DNA from: Lasiosphaeria ovina
Taxonomy: Eukaryota; Ascomycota; Sordariomycetes; Sordariales; Lasiosphaeriaceae
Direction: 5' to 3'
DNA length: 64,000 bases
NCBI GenBank assembly: GCA_033439765.1
Contig: JAULSN010000004.1
Coordinates: 3,420,001 to 3,484,000, forward strand
Part shown: positions 20,107 to 32,808 of the stretch, piece by piece
Numbering within the stretch: position 1 is the first letter of the stretch
Layout of the letters: every line of letters starts with the position of its first letter
Notes under the pieces: model-generated
Seen by the model: only the letters and a program-made list of their open reading frames with translations
The model's database searches: none
Told to the model about the DNA's origin: nothing
Translations under genes and position numbers: made by a program

Positions 20107-23100
20107 ATGGCGAACATTGAGGATGTCGTCAGGAAGCTGAGCACGCCCGAGACTGGTAGGCTCCCACTCCCATGAACCGCGCCCCCCTCGACTCGGCCCC
20201 GACGTGTCGCACGGTGGCTCTTCAGCCGCCATGATTGATTTCAAGCTGACCGCACGGCGTTCTCAGAGCTCCGGCTCAAGGTCGAAGCAGCGGGTACGCT
20301 GCGCGACAGTCTCGACCACTATGTATCTGGCCCCACCTACCCGATCTTCTTGAAGCGATTGATGCCTTCCTTCATCATCATCCTCCGACAACCATGCGTT
20401 TTCCAGACGACAACGCCCGAGCAGGCGAACCTCCAGAAACTGCGCAACTGTATTCTCGAGATTCTTCACAGGCTGCCGACTACGCCGAGCCCCCCCGAGC
20501 CGTTCGAGCCGTATGCCGAGGAGGTTGCCGATCTTCTGATGGGCCTCATCAGGACAGACAACGAGGACAACGCAGTGCTGTGCGTCAAGATTGTCGGCGA
20601 CATCATGCGACACCAGCACAAGGTGCTCGGCGGCAAGGTCCAATCCTACCTGAGCCTGATCCAGGAGCTGTTCGAACAGCTCGAGGGGGTGGTGCGCGAG
20701 CAGTTGGACAATACCGCTCTTGTCCCCCCGGGCCCTTCTGGGGCGCCATCGACTCCCGGCGGCACCCAGACGACCTTCCTGCCACACCAGCAGTCCCCGA
20801 GGCCCGGATCCCCGGTCGCGCCAGGCGCTCCCGACTTTAGCGACTCGAGCCAGCAACCCGGGCGGCCGCTGCTCAAGGGAATGCAGTCCTTCAAGGTGCT
20901 ATCCGAATGCCCCATCATTGTCGTCTCGATATTCCAGGTCTATAGGGCGACCGTGGCACAGAACGTCAGGCTGTTTGTCCCGTTGATAAAGAGTGTTCTT
21001 GTCTGCCAAGCCAAGGCGCAGGAGCAAGCTCACAGGGACGCAGCCGCCAGGGGAGCCATTCATACGGGGGTCAGCCCGAACATCAAGAACAGGGTGGTGT
21101 TTGGAGAATTTGTCACGGCACAAGTGAAGGTTATGAGCTTTCTGGCGTATCTGCTTCGGCAATATTCCCAGCAGCTCACGGATTTCTTGCCTGCTCTTCC
21201 AGACATCGTTGTCCGGCTCTTGAAGGATTGTCCGCGCGAGAAGTCGAGCGCGCGCAAAGAACTGCTTGTCGCAATCCGGCACATCATTAACTTCAACTAT
21301 AGGAAGATCTTTCTCCCGAAGATTGACGAGCTTCTGGATGAAAGGACGTTGATCGGTGATGGTCTCACAGTTTACGAGACCATGAGACCGCTGGCGTACA
21401 GTATGCTGGCCGATCTCATCCACCATGTGAGGGAGATGCTCTCCCCGGAGCAGATCCGCAAGACTGTCGAGGTCTATACCCTGAATCTCCAAGACAATTT
21501 CCCCGGAACGAGCTTTCAGACCATGAGCGCCAAGCTCCTCCTCAACATGGCCGAGTGCATAGCACGGATGCTAAACAAGGTGGACGCACGCCATTATCTC
21601 ATCATGATCCTCAACGCCATCGGCGACAAGTTCGCTGCCATGAACCGACAGTACCCCAACGCGGTGAAGCTCAAGGCCTTGTATGAAAAACAAGCCATCG
21701 AAAACTCACCCGAGACGTACCTGGCAGACAAGGATCACCCTCCAGAGTGGGATGAGATAGACATTTTCACGGCCATGCCAATAAAGACATCCAACCCTCG
21801 TGACCGAGCTGGCGACCCAGTGGTGGACAACAAATTTCTCTTCAAGAACTTGATGAACGGGCTGAAGAATACCTTTTACCAGCTCAAGAGTTGCAACCCG
21901 CAACCGGTGAACGAGTTGCCCAACGCTCCTTCGCACTGGGCCGACGTCGCCTACGGCTTTACGGCAGAGGAAGTACAGGTCATCATCAAGCTATTCCGTG
22001 AAGGCGCGTATGTTTTTAGATACTACGAGATCGAGAAACCCGCATCGGAATCGCCGTATACCTCAACGGTCGAGTACATGGCAAACTTCTACATGATATC
22101 CAGTAGCAAGGAAGAGAAGGAATTGCTGGAGACATTTGCCACCGTCTTCCATTGCATTGACCCGGCCACCTTTCACGAAGTCTTCCAGCAGGAGATCCCA
22201 CGACTTTACGACATGATTCACGAGCATACTGGTCTCCTTCACATACCGCAGTTCTTTTTAGCGAGTGAGGCGACGTCCCCCAGTTTTTGCGGCATGCTCC
22301 TACGATTCCTGATGGAGCGTATCGAGGATGTTGGCTCAGCAGACATCAAAAAGTCATCTATCCTTTTGCGGCTATTCAAGCTGGCCTTCATGGCCGTTAC
22401 GCTCTTCGCGGCCCAGAACGAGCAGGTCTTGCTTCCGCACGTTGTTGACATTGTCACGAAATCCATCGAACTATCAACAACGGCGGAGGAGCCGATGAAC
22501 TACTTTCTCTTGCTTAGGTCGTTGTTTAGAAGCATAGGCGGCGGCAAGTTTGAGCACCTTTACAAGCAGATTCTCCCCCTCCTCGAGATGCTACTAGACG
22601 TCCTCAACAACCTCCTCATGGCCGCCCGGAAACCAGCTGAGCGAGACCTGTATGTTGAACTCTGTTTGACAGTGCCGGCTCGGCTTAGCAACCTCCTACC
22701 ACACCTCAGCTTTCTTATGCGGCCTTTGGTTGTCGCATTGCGGGCGGGCACAGAGTTGGTCGGCCAGGGACTTCGGACACTTGAGCTCTGCGTTGATAAT
22801 CTCACTGCTGATTATCTCGACCCTATAATGGCTCCTGTGATTGATGAGCTTATGACTGCCCTCTTTGATCACTTGAAACCTCACCCTTATAGCCACTTTC
22901 ACGCACATACCACGCTTCGAATCCTCGGCAAGCTAGGTGGCCGCAATCGGAAGTTCATGACGGACGCCCTCCCAGTGACATTCAGAGAGTACGTCGATGA
23001 CCGGTCGTCCTTCGATGTCCGGCTTCTCGGCTCGAAGCGTGACAGAGCATTCCCGGCGCATCTGGGAATTGATCTTGCCATCAACAAATTGACCGAGGTC

Positions 23101-26100
23101 CCCAAACCTGTGAAAGGCTCTTCAGCGGGGCCTTCCAAGCAGCAAGATGCCTACTACAAAAGACAGGCGCTCAACTTGATCAAGGCGCAAGTGAAACTGC
23201 GGGTTGGCTTCGACAATCTGCCAGATGATCTTGCTCGCTTCGTCCGCCTGCAGGCTCAAGACCTGATAAAGCTTAATAGGGATATCGACGTGTCATTCTT
23301 CGAAACATCTGACCGGGAAAGGTCGATGGCCAAAAAGGACGACGAGGAAGCCATACTGAAGCGTCTGATCAAAGCCCTCATGTTTACTCAGTCGATTCCG
23401 GATTTCAAGGCAGAGGTCGATGGCTTTCTTCTGGGGCTTGCTCGGCATTTCACCATTATCGAGGTGGGGCGAGCCCTGGTCGACATGAAGCGGTCCTCCA
23501 ACCCATTTGACTTGGATAAGGGCGAGGGCCCGCTCACCGTTGATACTAGAGTTATGTCGGACGCTCTCCTGGAGTCTCTTGCTTCAGAGATTCCAGAGGT
23601 CCGTGAGGGGGCAGAGGCGTTGATCAAGGAGATACACAGCTCTGCTGTCACGATTTTTGGATCGCCAAACTCCGTCGCTCGCCTGACGTTTTTTAACAGC
23701 TTAGCGTCTACTTTTTGTCATGGTTGCTATGAGGAAGAATGGTTCACCAAGACCGGAGGCACGCTGGGAATCAAAATCCTCCTAACCGACGTTGAACTTG
23801 GAGACTCTTGGATATCGGCAAAGCAGATCGAGTTCGTCCGAGCCCTGATGTATGTCATCAAAGACATGCCTCAAGATCTCCCCGAGAAGACTCGGAGATC
23901 GGCCCAAATCACGCTCGAGATACTCTTCAAAAGGCTCACCAAGAGCATAAAAAAGGAGGACTGCATGCCAGCCCCGCAACCAGCACCACCGCAACCTGGA
24001 CAACAGCCTCAGCAGGTTAAGCAGTCTCGTCTGGCCCAGATTTGCGCTATGCTGAACGGCGAACTATCACATATGAACCGGCATGTTCGTGAGACAGCGA
24101 AGGAGTCTCTTGAGCTGATAGCCAAAGCCGCGGGGGCTGAGGTCTGGGAGCTTCTCGAGCCTCACCGAAAGCATCTGCTCAGCCCGATATATGCCAAGCC
24201 ACTGCGGGCTCTGCCTTTTGCAATCCAGATCGGGTTCATCGACGCCGTCACATACTACATGTCTCTCAAGCCTGATTTTGTGGCCTTTGACGAGCACTTG
24301 AACCGGCTGCTCATGGAGTCTCTTGCTCTAGCTGATGCAAGCGACGAGTCACTTGCGGGCAAGACTTTGGAATTCCGTACACACGATTTCATCGTCAATC
24401 TCCGCGTGTCCTGCATCAAAATCCTCAGCACCGCCATGGCTTTTGATGAGTTCCAGAAAGGGCAGGGAAATCCGACTAGGTCGAAGATTGTCTCCGTCTT
24501 CTTCAAATGCCTCTACTCGGATTCGCAACCCACAATCGAGGCCGCCAACGAGGCCCTGAAGGGGGTCCTGTCGCATACTAGTAAGCTGCCGAAGGACCTT
24601 CTTCAATCGGGCCTGCGACCGGTTCTTGCCAGTCTCCAGGATGCGAAGCGCCTGACTGTGCACGGCTTGGAAAACCTGGCCCGGCTCTTGCGACTGCTTA
24701 CGACATACTTCAAAGTGGAGATAGGCTCACGCCTCCTCGACCATATCAAAGTCATAGCGGAGCCAGCATTCCTCGAGCAGATCTCGTTCACCTTCTTTGA
24801 GCAGCATGCTACGATGAAAGTGATCGCGGCCGTGTTCAACATCTTTCATCTTCTGCCCGAAGCTGCCAAGCAGTTCAAGGAGCGAGTGGTCAACGATGTT
24901 CTCGATCTCGAGGAGAAGCTGCGAAGAACCCACCACAGCCCTTTCCGTGTCCCGCTCTACAAGTATCTCAACCGATATCCCGCCGATATCTGGGCCCTGC
25001 TCTTGAGCAAGATTGATGACTTGAGATATGGCCGGTTCCTATCCCAGGTGTTGCAACACCCGGACAGCCAGGCACTGAGAGATTACGGCGCGGCCAACGT
25101 TGAGATCATCATCAAGTCGTGCAGCAACGTGATCGGCCAGGGCAAAGACAACAGGTTTCATGCAATCGTGAACACAATCAACATACTCGATGCCCTGTGC
25201 CAGTTTCCTAGCACGCTGGGCTGGATGGAGAATAAGGAGCACGTCGACTGGCTAAAGCAAGTCGGCAAAGACCTTGAGCGCACCTTCAAAGCGAATGCAC
25301 TGCCGGCGACTCTTCGTCTCCCGGCAGATCAGGCTTCCGAAAAGCTCCTGGCGATCCTGACAAAGGCTCTCGAGCGGAATCCCAAGGACCTGGAGCCGCT
25401 CTTCAGCCTCATTGAGTCCATCACTGCAGACGAATTCCGCGAGACACAGGTCTTGTTGTCCTTCATCTACAAGAACATCATCGCCAGCCCGTCTATTGAG
25501 TTTTGGAAGACGGTTGTCCTCCGCTGTCTTGAGATCTACGTCGGAAGGACAGCATCGCAGCGAACTAAGTGGTACCTGCTCCACAACATTGTCAACCCTA
25601 TTGTAGCAATGGACGTGATGCGCCACTGGAACCGCGGCGAGCCGGGCAAGGGCCCGCGGTTCCTGGATAGGACTGTCATCGACTCAATCAATACCAAGAT
25701 CTGGAAGGTGAACTTGCCTGATCCGCACGACGACCTCCTGCAGCCACGCATTGACCACACGCGGATGGAGGTGCTTCAGCTCTCGGCAATGCTGGTCAAG
25801 TATCACTACGCCATTCTGCAGGATGCGCGGAAAGACTTCATCAAGTTTGGGTGGACCTACATCCGGCTGGACGATGTCATTAACAAGCACGCAGCCTACG
25901 TGGTCATCAGCTACTTCATTGCACACTACGAGACACCAGCCAAGATTGTCACGCAGATATACTTCTCTCTCCTGAAGACCAACCAGAACGAGGGCAGGGC
26001 TCTTGTTACCCAGGCTCTTGAGCTGATGGCCCCGGTCATGCCGAAGCGCTGCAATGGCCCCCCCGGCGACAAGAATCCAGTTTGGGCTGTTGCGCCCCGC

Positions 26101-29100
26101 CGGATACTGGCTGAAGAAAGCCAGAATGTTCAGCAGATGGGCAGCATCTTCCACTTTCTCGTCAGGCATCCCGACTTGTTCTACGACTCCCGAGACAAGT
26201 TTGCCATGTTCATCATCACCTGCCTTCGCAAGGTGGCATCACCACCGAATCCCTCAAACGAGAGTAAGAAACTCGCCCTTAGCATGATGCGGTTGATCTG
26301 GATGTGGGAGCAGCGGCGGGTCGAGGGGAAGAAAACGGAGCAAATCCGCGCAATCTCCGAGTCCCCCAACACAAAAAAGAGAAGGCTCGATGACATGCAG
26401 TCCTTGTCTCCTTCGGCTGCTCGACAGCCCGACAAGGTTGAGTTTCAAATCCCGCCCATAGGCCGTGTCAAGATGATTAAGTACCTGGTCGAGTTCATCG
26501 CCGCGCAGTTGAATGAGCGGTACCAACTCCCCTCGGCCAAGACGCGAGAAGCTGCAGCGTCGACCGGCCCAACGATGCAGATACAGTCGACAGAATTCTG
26601 CAAGAAAGCCATGACCCTCCTTTACAACCTCCTCCAGCCGCAATACTGGGGAGATCTCGACTTGGATCTGTTCCCCAATGTTACCGAGGTGGTGCTAGCT
26701 AGCGATAAAGCGGCAACCATCCTTGCCGCGGATCCTTCAGACAAGGAGAAGTATGACGAGAAGTTTATCACCAACATCATCAATACCCTCCAAGTCGTGC
26801 GCATCCTCCTCCACTTCAAGTCCGACGAGTGGGTGGTGAAGAACATCCTGCAGATCCAAAAGATCCTGGAGAAGTGCCTCAAGTCGGAGAATCCAGAGAT
26901 TCAGGACTGCCTTCACGTAGCCGACAAACGCTGTGATGGGGGCCGGGAGATCAGGCCCATCGTCAAGCGGATCCTTGATGCGGTCCCCGAAGACGTCCCC
27001 ATGGAGGATGCGGATGCTGAAAACGAAGCGGAAGCCCCGACTTCTGAGATAGTGACTTTCCTGTCAGGCATTGCCACGGAGAGCATGGCTGCGTCCAACT
27101 ACGTGTCCGGGATCAACGTGCTGTGGTCCCTGGGCCGTCGCAAGCCTAATACCATCGAGGTGCAGATACCAGCCCTCATGAGATCGCTCCAATCCAAGCT
27201 TGCTCGAGATCATGTCGCGCATTATGCAGCCCTGGCACACCAAACCAGTGGCGTCCGCCCTCCACAGGAACCCGGAGCGCCGGCAGAGATGGACTCCTAC
27301 GACCTTGAAATCCAGACTGGGCTGATTCTGAAGGCCGTGGAGATCATCGCCATGCGTATGGAAATCCTGGGCGACCATCGAAGACCCTTCTTGAGCGTCC
27401 TGGCCACCCTCGTAGAAAAATCTTTGCACGTGGGCTTGTGCGAGAAAATTCTTGATATGGTGGAGGGCTGGGTATTCCGGTCCGAGGGTACTTGGCCTAC
27501 GCTTAAGGAGAAGACGGCGGTTCTTCATAAGATGATTACATTTGAGCAACGTCCGGACCCGACCATGTTGACAAAGTTTCTCGATCTGGTCATCCGCATC
27601 TACGAGGACCCAAAGATCGCGCGGACGGAGCTCACCGTCCGTATGGAGCACGCTTTTCTCATCGGTACCAGAGCTCAAGACGTCGAGATGCGCAACAGAT
27701 TCATGAACATATTCGACAAGAGCCTCTCGAAAGCGGCGAGCGCCCGGCTAGCTTATGTCATTATATCCCAGAATTGGGACACTTTGGCCGAATCGTACTG
27801 GCTCGCGCAGGCCTCCCAGCTCCTCTTGAGTTCGATCGACATGAACCCCGTCATCCAACTTAACCAGGAGGATTTCCGGACCTTGCCAGTGTCACACCTC
27901 TCAAGAGCATATGCCAAGGACCCTCGAGAGCCCACGCTTATATCTGACGACAAGTATGAGGCATTTATGGCTGGCCACCGACGCTTCGTTGCGGAGCTCG
28001 GTGATATCAGAGTGCGCGATATCCTGGAGCCCCTGACCCAGCTACAGCATGTCGACTCAGCCTTTGCCAATGAGCTCTGGGTTGCTCTCTTCCCCCTCTT
28101 TTGGTCAGCAACAGTCGAGGTGGAGAGGCCTGAACTCGAGCGCGGCTTGGTCACGCTCTTGACCAAGGACTACCATGCACGGCAGATGGACAAGCGCCCA
28201 AATGTGGTCCAGTCGCTCCTCACCGGCGCGGCCAAGGCCTGGCCGGCATGCAAGATTCCTCCTCACGTCTTGAAGTTCGAGGCGAAAACCTTCGATGCTT
28301 GGTATACGGCGCTATTCCAACTCGAGAACGCTGCTATCAGACCTGAGATCGACTCGGCCACTGTCCGGGAGAGCAATATGGACGCGCTTATTGATCTGTA
28401 CGCGTCTCTTGGCGAAGAAGATCTGTTCTACGGCACATGGCGCCGCCGCTGTCAGTTCGTCGAAACGAACGCCGCCCTGTCATATGAGCAAAACGGCATG
28501 TGGGACAAGGCCCAGAGAATGTACGAGGCTGCCCAGATCAAAGCCAGAACGGGGGCCATCCCTTTCTCCCAGGGCGAGTACATGCTTTGGGAAGACCAGT
28601 GGGTGATATGTGCTCAGAAGCTCCAGCAGTGGGAAGTTCTGCAAGATTTCGCCAAGCACGAAAACTTCCAGGATCTCCTCTTGGAGTGCGCCTGGCGCAA
28701 CACCGAGTACTGGCAAAATCAAGAGAACCGAGATCAGCTTGACGCCTTGATCAAGGGCGTTATGGACGCCCCGACACCTAGAAGATCGTTCTTCCAGGCT
28801 TTCATGTCGCTGCTGAAGCTTCATAACAAGCAGGAACCCGCTCAAGACTTTAACAGGGTCGTCGATGAGGCGATTCAGCTGTCCATTCGGAAGTGGCATC
28901 AGCTTCCGAGGCGTCTCACGGCGGCCCATATCCCGGTTCTCCAGAATTTCCAGCAGCTGGTCGAACTCCACGATGCAAGCGTTATCTGCCAGAGTCTTGC
29001 CGGCACAACGCAAAACAATCTCGATGTGAAGTCCGGAGAGCTGAAGTTGCTCCTCGGATCGTGGCGCGATCGGCTCCCCAATACCTGGGACGATATCGTC

Positions 29101-31884
29101 GCCTGGCAGGACCTGGTCACCTGGAGACAGCACATCTTCGGCCTCATCAATGGGACCTATCTCCAGTTGCTGCCACCCCAAGGGCAGAATGCTAGCGGCG
29201 CTTCGTTTGCCTATCGTGGCTACCATGAAACGGCGTGGATCATCAACCGCTTCGCCCATGTGGCTCGAAAGCACAATCTGCCGGATGTGTGCATCAACCA
29301 ACTGAGTCGCATATACACGCTTCCCAACATTGAGATCCAAGAGGCATTCTTGAAGCTGAGAGAGCAGGCGAAATGTCACTATCAGAATCCAGAAGAACTT
29401 ACGAGTGGGCTGGATGTGATCAACAACACCAACCTGAATTACTTCAGCGCACCCCAGAAGGCCGAGTTTTACACTATGAAGGGCATGTTCCTGGAGAAGC
29501 TTAATCATAAAGATGAGGCCGATGCTGCGTACGGTACCGCGCTGTACTTCGACATCACAGCCGCCAAGGCGTGGGCCGAGTGGGGGTATTTTAACGACCG
29601 AAAGTTCAAGGAGAACCCTGATGACTTCAAGGCGGCCAAGCAGGCTCTCACCAGCTACCTACAGGCGTCGTCGAGTTACAAGAACCACAAGTCGCGGAAG
29701 CTCATAGCTCGGATCTTGTGGCTCCTGAGTCTGGATGATTCTAGTGGCCACATTGCGGACGGGTTTGACGATTTTAAGGGGGAAATTCCCGTTTGGTACT
29801 GGATCACCTTCATTCCCCAGCTCCTCCCTGGCCTCGGCCACAAAGAGGCCCCCCGTCTGCAGAACATTCTCTTGAAAATTGCAAAGAGCTATCCTCAGGC
29901 CCTCTACTTCCAGCTAAGAACCAGCAAGGAGGACATGATGGCCATTAAGAAGGGCCAGGAAGCCAAGGAGAGGATGAGGCAGCGAAGCCAGAACGCAGGC
30001 GTAAAGCCTGCGGGGTCTCCCAAGCAAGCCAAGCAAGATGGTGCTGCAAAGGCCGACGGGTCTGTCGGCTCCCGGCCGGCAACTGCTAACGGCGATGTCG
30101 CTCCGCAAATCAAATCCGAGGCCAAGTCTGAAGCAGGGGATTCTTCCGCGCCAGCGTCAGCCGTCAACGGCGCTCCCCAAAGCGACCAGCAGTCGGTAGC
30201 TGGGCTTAAGAAGCCGCCGTGGGAGTTGACCGAGGAGATAATGAGTGTTCTTAAGACGGCCTTTCCACTGCTGGCGCTGTCTATGGAAACCATGGTGGAC
30301 CAAATCCAGAAGCACTTCAAGTGCCCTCCCGACGAGGACGCATACCGGCTGATCGTGGCACTCCTTAACGATGGGCTAGCCTATGTCAGCCGCATGCCGG
30401 CCTCGTTTGCCAAGGATGTCAAGCTCCCTTCGGCTACCGAAGCAAACATAACACGTTTTGCCGAGACCATATTGCCGAGCCATATCCGGGGCACATTCGA
30501 GCTCGAGTTCGTCAAGGTCAAACCGACCATGTTCGAATACATCCACAAGCTCCGCAAATGGCGTGACAAGTTCGAGGAGAAGCTCGACCGCCGTCCGTCC
30601 CACATGCCCCTCGAGGGCTATGCGCATTACTCGCCGCATCTCAGCGAGTTCCGGTACCAGAAGTTTGACGACGTGGAGATCCCCGGGCAGTACCTGCAGC
30701 ACAAGGACAAGAACCAAGACTTTATCCGCATCGAGAGGTTCCTGCCGAACGTCGACCTCGTCCGCAGCATCGGCGCCTCGCACCGACGCCTCAAGATTCG
30801 CGGCCACGACGGTAGCGTGCACGCGTTTGCAGTGCAGCACCCGGCGCCGAGATATGGGCGGCGGGAGGAGAGGGTTCTGCAGCTGTTCAGGCAGCTCAAC
30901 CAGACGCTGAGCAGCAAGAAGGAAAGCCGGCGGAGGGATCTGCAGTTCACGCTGCCGCTGATGCTGCCGCTGGCGCCACACATTCGCATCTGGCAGGAGG
31001 ATACGTCGTACATCACCCTGCAGGGCATTTACGAGGATCACTGCCGCCGCCATGGCATGTCCAAAGACGAACCCGTGCTCTTTACTATGGATAAACTCCG
31101 GGGTCTTTTGGAGGCCAAGGGACCGGTAAGTTCCGAACAAGGCTGGGGCAGTCAAGACGATGATGACATTACGCTTGCTAACGGCGGGCAACAGAAGGCT
31201 AGTGAGGCCAATTCGGTAACGGCGCGGCTCGAGGTGCTCCGGGCGATCCAGGAGAAGTGGGTGCACCACACGATCGCGCTCGAGTATTTCCAGTCGGCGT
31301 TCCCCGAGTTTGCCGAGTTCTGGCTGTTCCGGCGGCGGTTCTCGTACCAGCTCGCAGCACTGACGTTTATGACGTACGTGCTACACATTGACAAGCGCTA
31401 CCCGCACAAGTTCAACATCGCGCGGGGGTCGGGCAACATCTGGGGGTCGGAGCTGCTCTCATTCTTGGCGCAATCTAAGCCGTTGTTCCATAACCCGGAG
31501 CCGGTTCCGTTCCGCCTGACGCCCAACCTGCAGACGCTAATGGGGCCGCTGGCGATGGAGGGCATCTTCAGCACGTCGGTCATGGCCATCGCGCGATGCC
31601 TGACGGAGCCCGAGTTCCAGCTCGAGCACGCCATCACGCTCTTTGTGCGCGACGAGATGATGTACTGGTACACTAGCAGCCACCGGTCGCTCAACCTCAC
31701 GGAGCGCCTCCTGCGGGAGACGGTGCAGGCTAACAGTGACATGATTGTCAAGAAGGCGGTATCTCTTGCGCAAACGCCAGCGGGCAGCCTGCCGGCGCAG
31801 CAGACGGCCATTGACTTGATTGCCAAGGCGGTCAACCCCGTCAATCTGGCGCTCTGCGATGCTCTGTGGATGCCGTATCTGTAA
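20107..31884 (+). CDS. tra1: Tra1, PIKK-family pseudokinase subunit of SAGA and NuA4
   Basis: Exons are 20107-20155, 20267-31125 and 31195-31884, giving 3865 aa, the size expected for Tra1/TRRAP. The first junction gives [21 protein letters not shown] long helical HEAT-repeat part is followed by the FAT region (about 2600-3200, including [20 protein letters not shown]), a low-complexity insert, and a PI3K-like domain with [12 protein letters not shown] and the GVYEDHCRR-like [11 protein letters not shown]. The catalytic and DFG motifs of active PIKKs are not seen; [20 protein letters not shown] occupies that place. The C terminus ([16 protein letters not shown]) is FATC-like. Tra1 docks transcription activators to the SAGA and NuA4 acetyltransferase complexes in the nucleus. 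The last intron is 69 nt and stop-free. Confidence 0.95.
31126..31194 (+). other. Stop-free 69-nt intron in Tra1
   Basis: The boundaries are GTAAGT and CAACAG, with TGCTAAC as branch site. The intron lies between codons and its length is a multiple of three with no in-frame stop. Retention would insert 23 residues ([14 protein letters not shown]...) into the pseudokinase domain without breaking the frame. Confidence 0.85.
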
Positions 31885-32808
31885 TGCTATGAGCTGTGGA
31901 GGAGCTTTTTTTCTTTTCTTTCTGTTTCTTTTAATTTCATGATTTCTTATGCCTTAGTTTCCTCCTAGCTGTTTTGACGCAGGTGGTTATTCTAGATTGG
32001 GCTATGTGTTATGGGTTGGCTCCCTTGGGCTCGTTCTCTTATTTACTGTCTGGGACGGAGTTTTCTGGAGGTTCTCGTGATAAAATGGGAGGGGAGGGCC
32101 TCAGAACACAAGGAGGTAGCGGAGTCGGAGGGCAGCGAAAAGCGTCCATGACGGGAATGGAAACTAGGTGCATACGGGAAAACAAACACACAAACGCGCA
32201 CTAGATAAAGGTGCTAGGCCTCGTTAGTAATGATGGTCCAGACTGTGACGCACATGACATAGCATAGCAATGGTATTTCTTGCAGCCGGTGGCAACTGGG
32301 CGAGGATAGTGCAATATGGGTACTCGTTCTCGGTGCACAAGACTAGTGTGTAGAAGATGGCGGTGGTGACACTGGTGTACGAAAACGAGTTCGGGCCGAT
32401 GCCGGTCAATGCCATCGGTTCCCGTTTTCGGCATCGCGCCAGCGGAGGGATGGAGAGGTCACACAGCTAACAGATTAGCAGGTTAGCCCGAACCCCGCAC
32501 CGGAGAGAGGCTCGCAAGCAGCTGAGGTTAGGTAGGTGCTACGTAGGCGTTTGTCTCAACGTTTTCGCGGACCTCCGACCTCCGACCTCCGGCCGCTACT
32601 CGATCTACCTTTGCCTACCTACGAGTAGTCGAGTTGACCTTGCTTGGCTTGACCTCGACGAGAGCTGAGTGTAAAAAGGGGAGACACGGATAGGACCTGA
32701 CCTCACTGCTTCACCTCAGCACCTGCCCTGTCCTGCCTAACCGTAGCGAACGGCCGCCGTGGTGACGACATCGGGAAAGTTGAGTTGACGGCAGGCACGA
32801 CTCGCAAG
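31885..32808. other. Intergenic region
   Basis: This is the Tra1 3' UTR and the acetoacetyl-CoA synthetase promoter. It includes a short CTCCGACCTC tandem repeat near 32572-32590. No gene is seen. Confidence 0.6.

Noticed and set aside
28480..29508. 342-codon open frame antisense to Tra1
   Set aside because: It lies wholly inside the conserved FAT-coding exon and mirrors its codon bias. No independent evidence.
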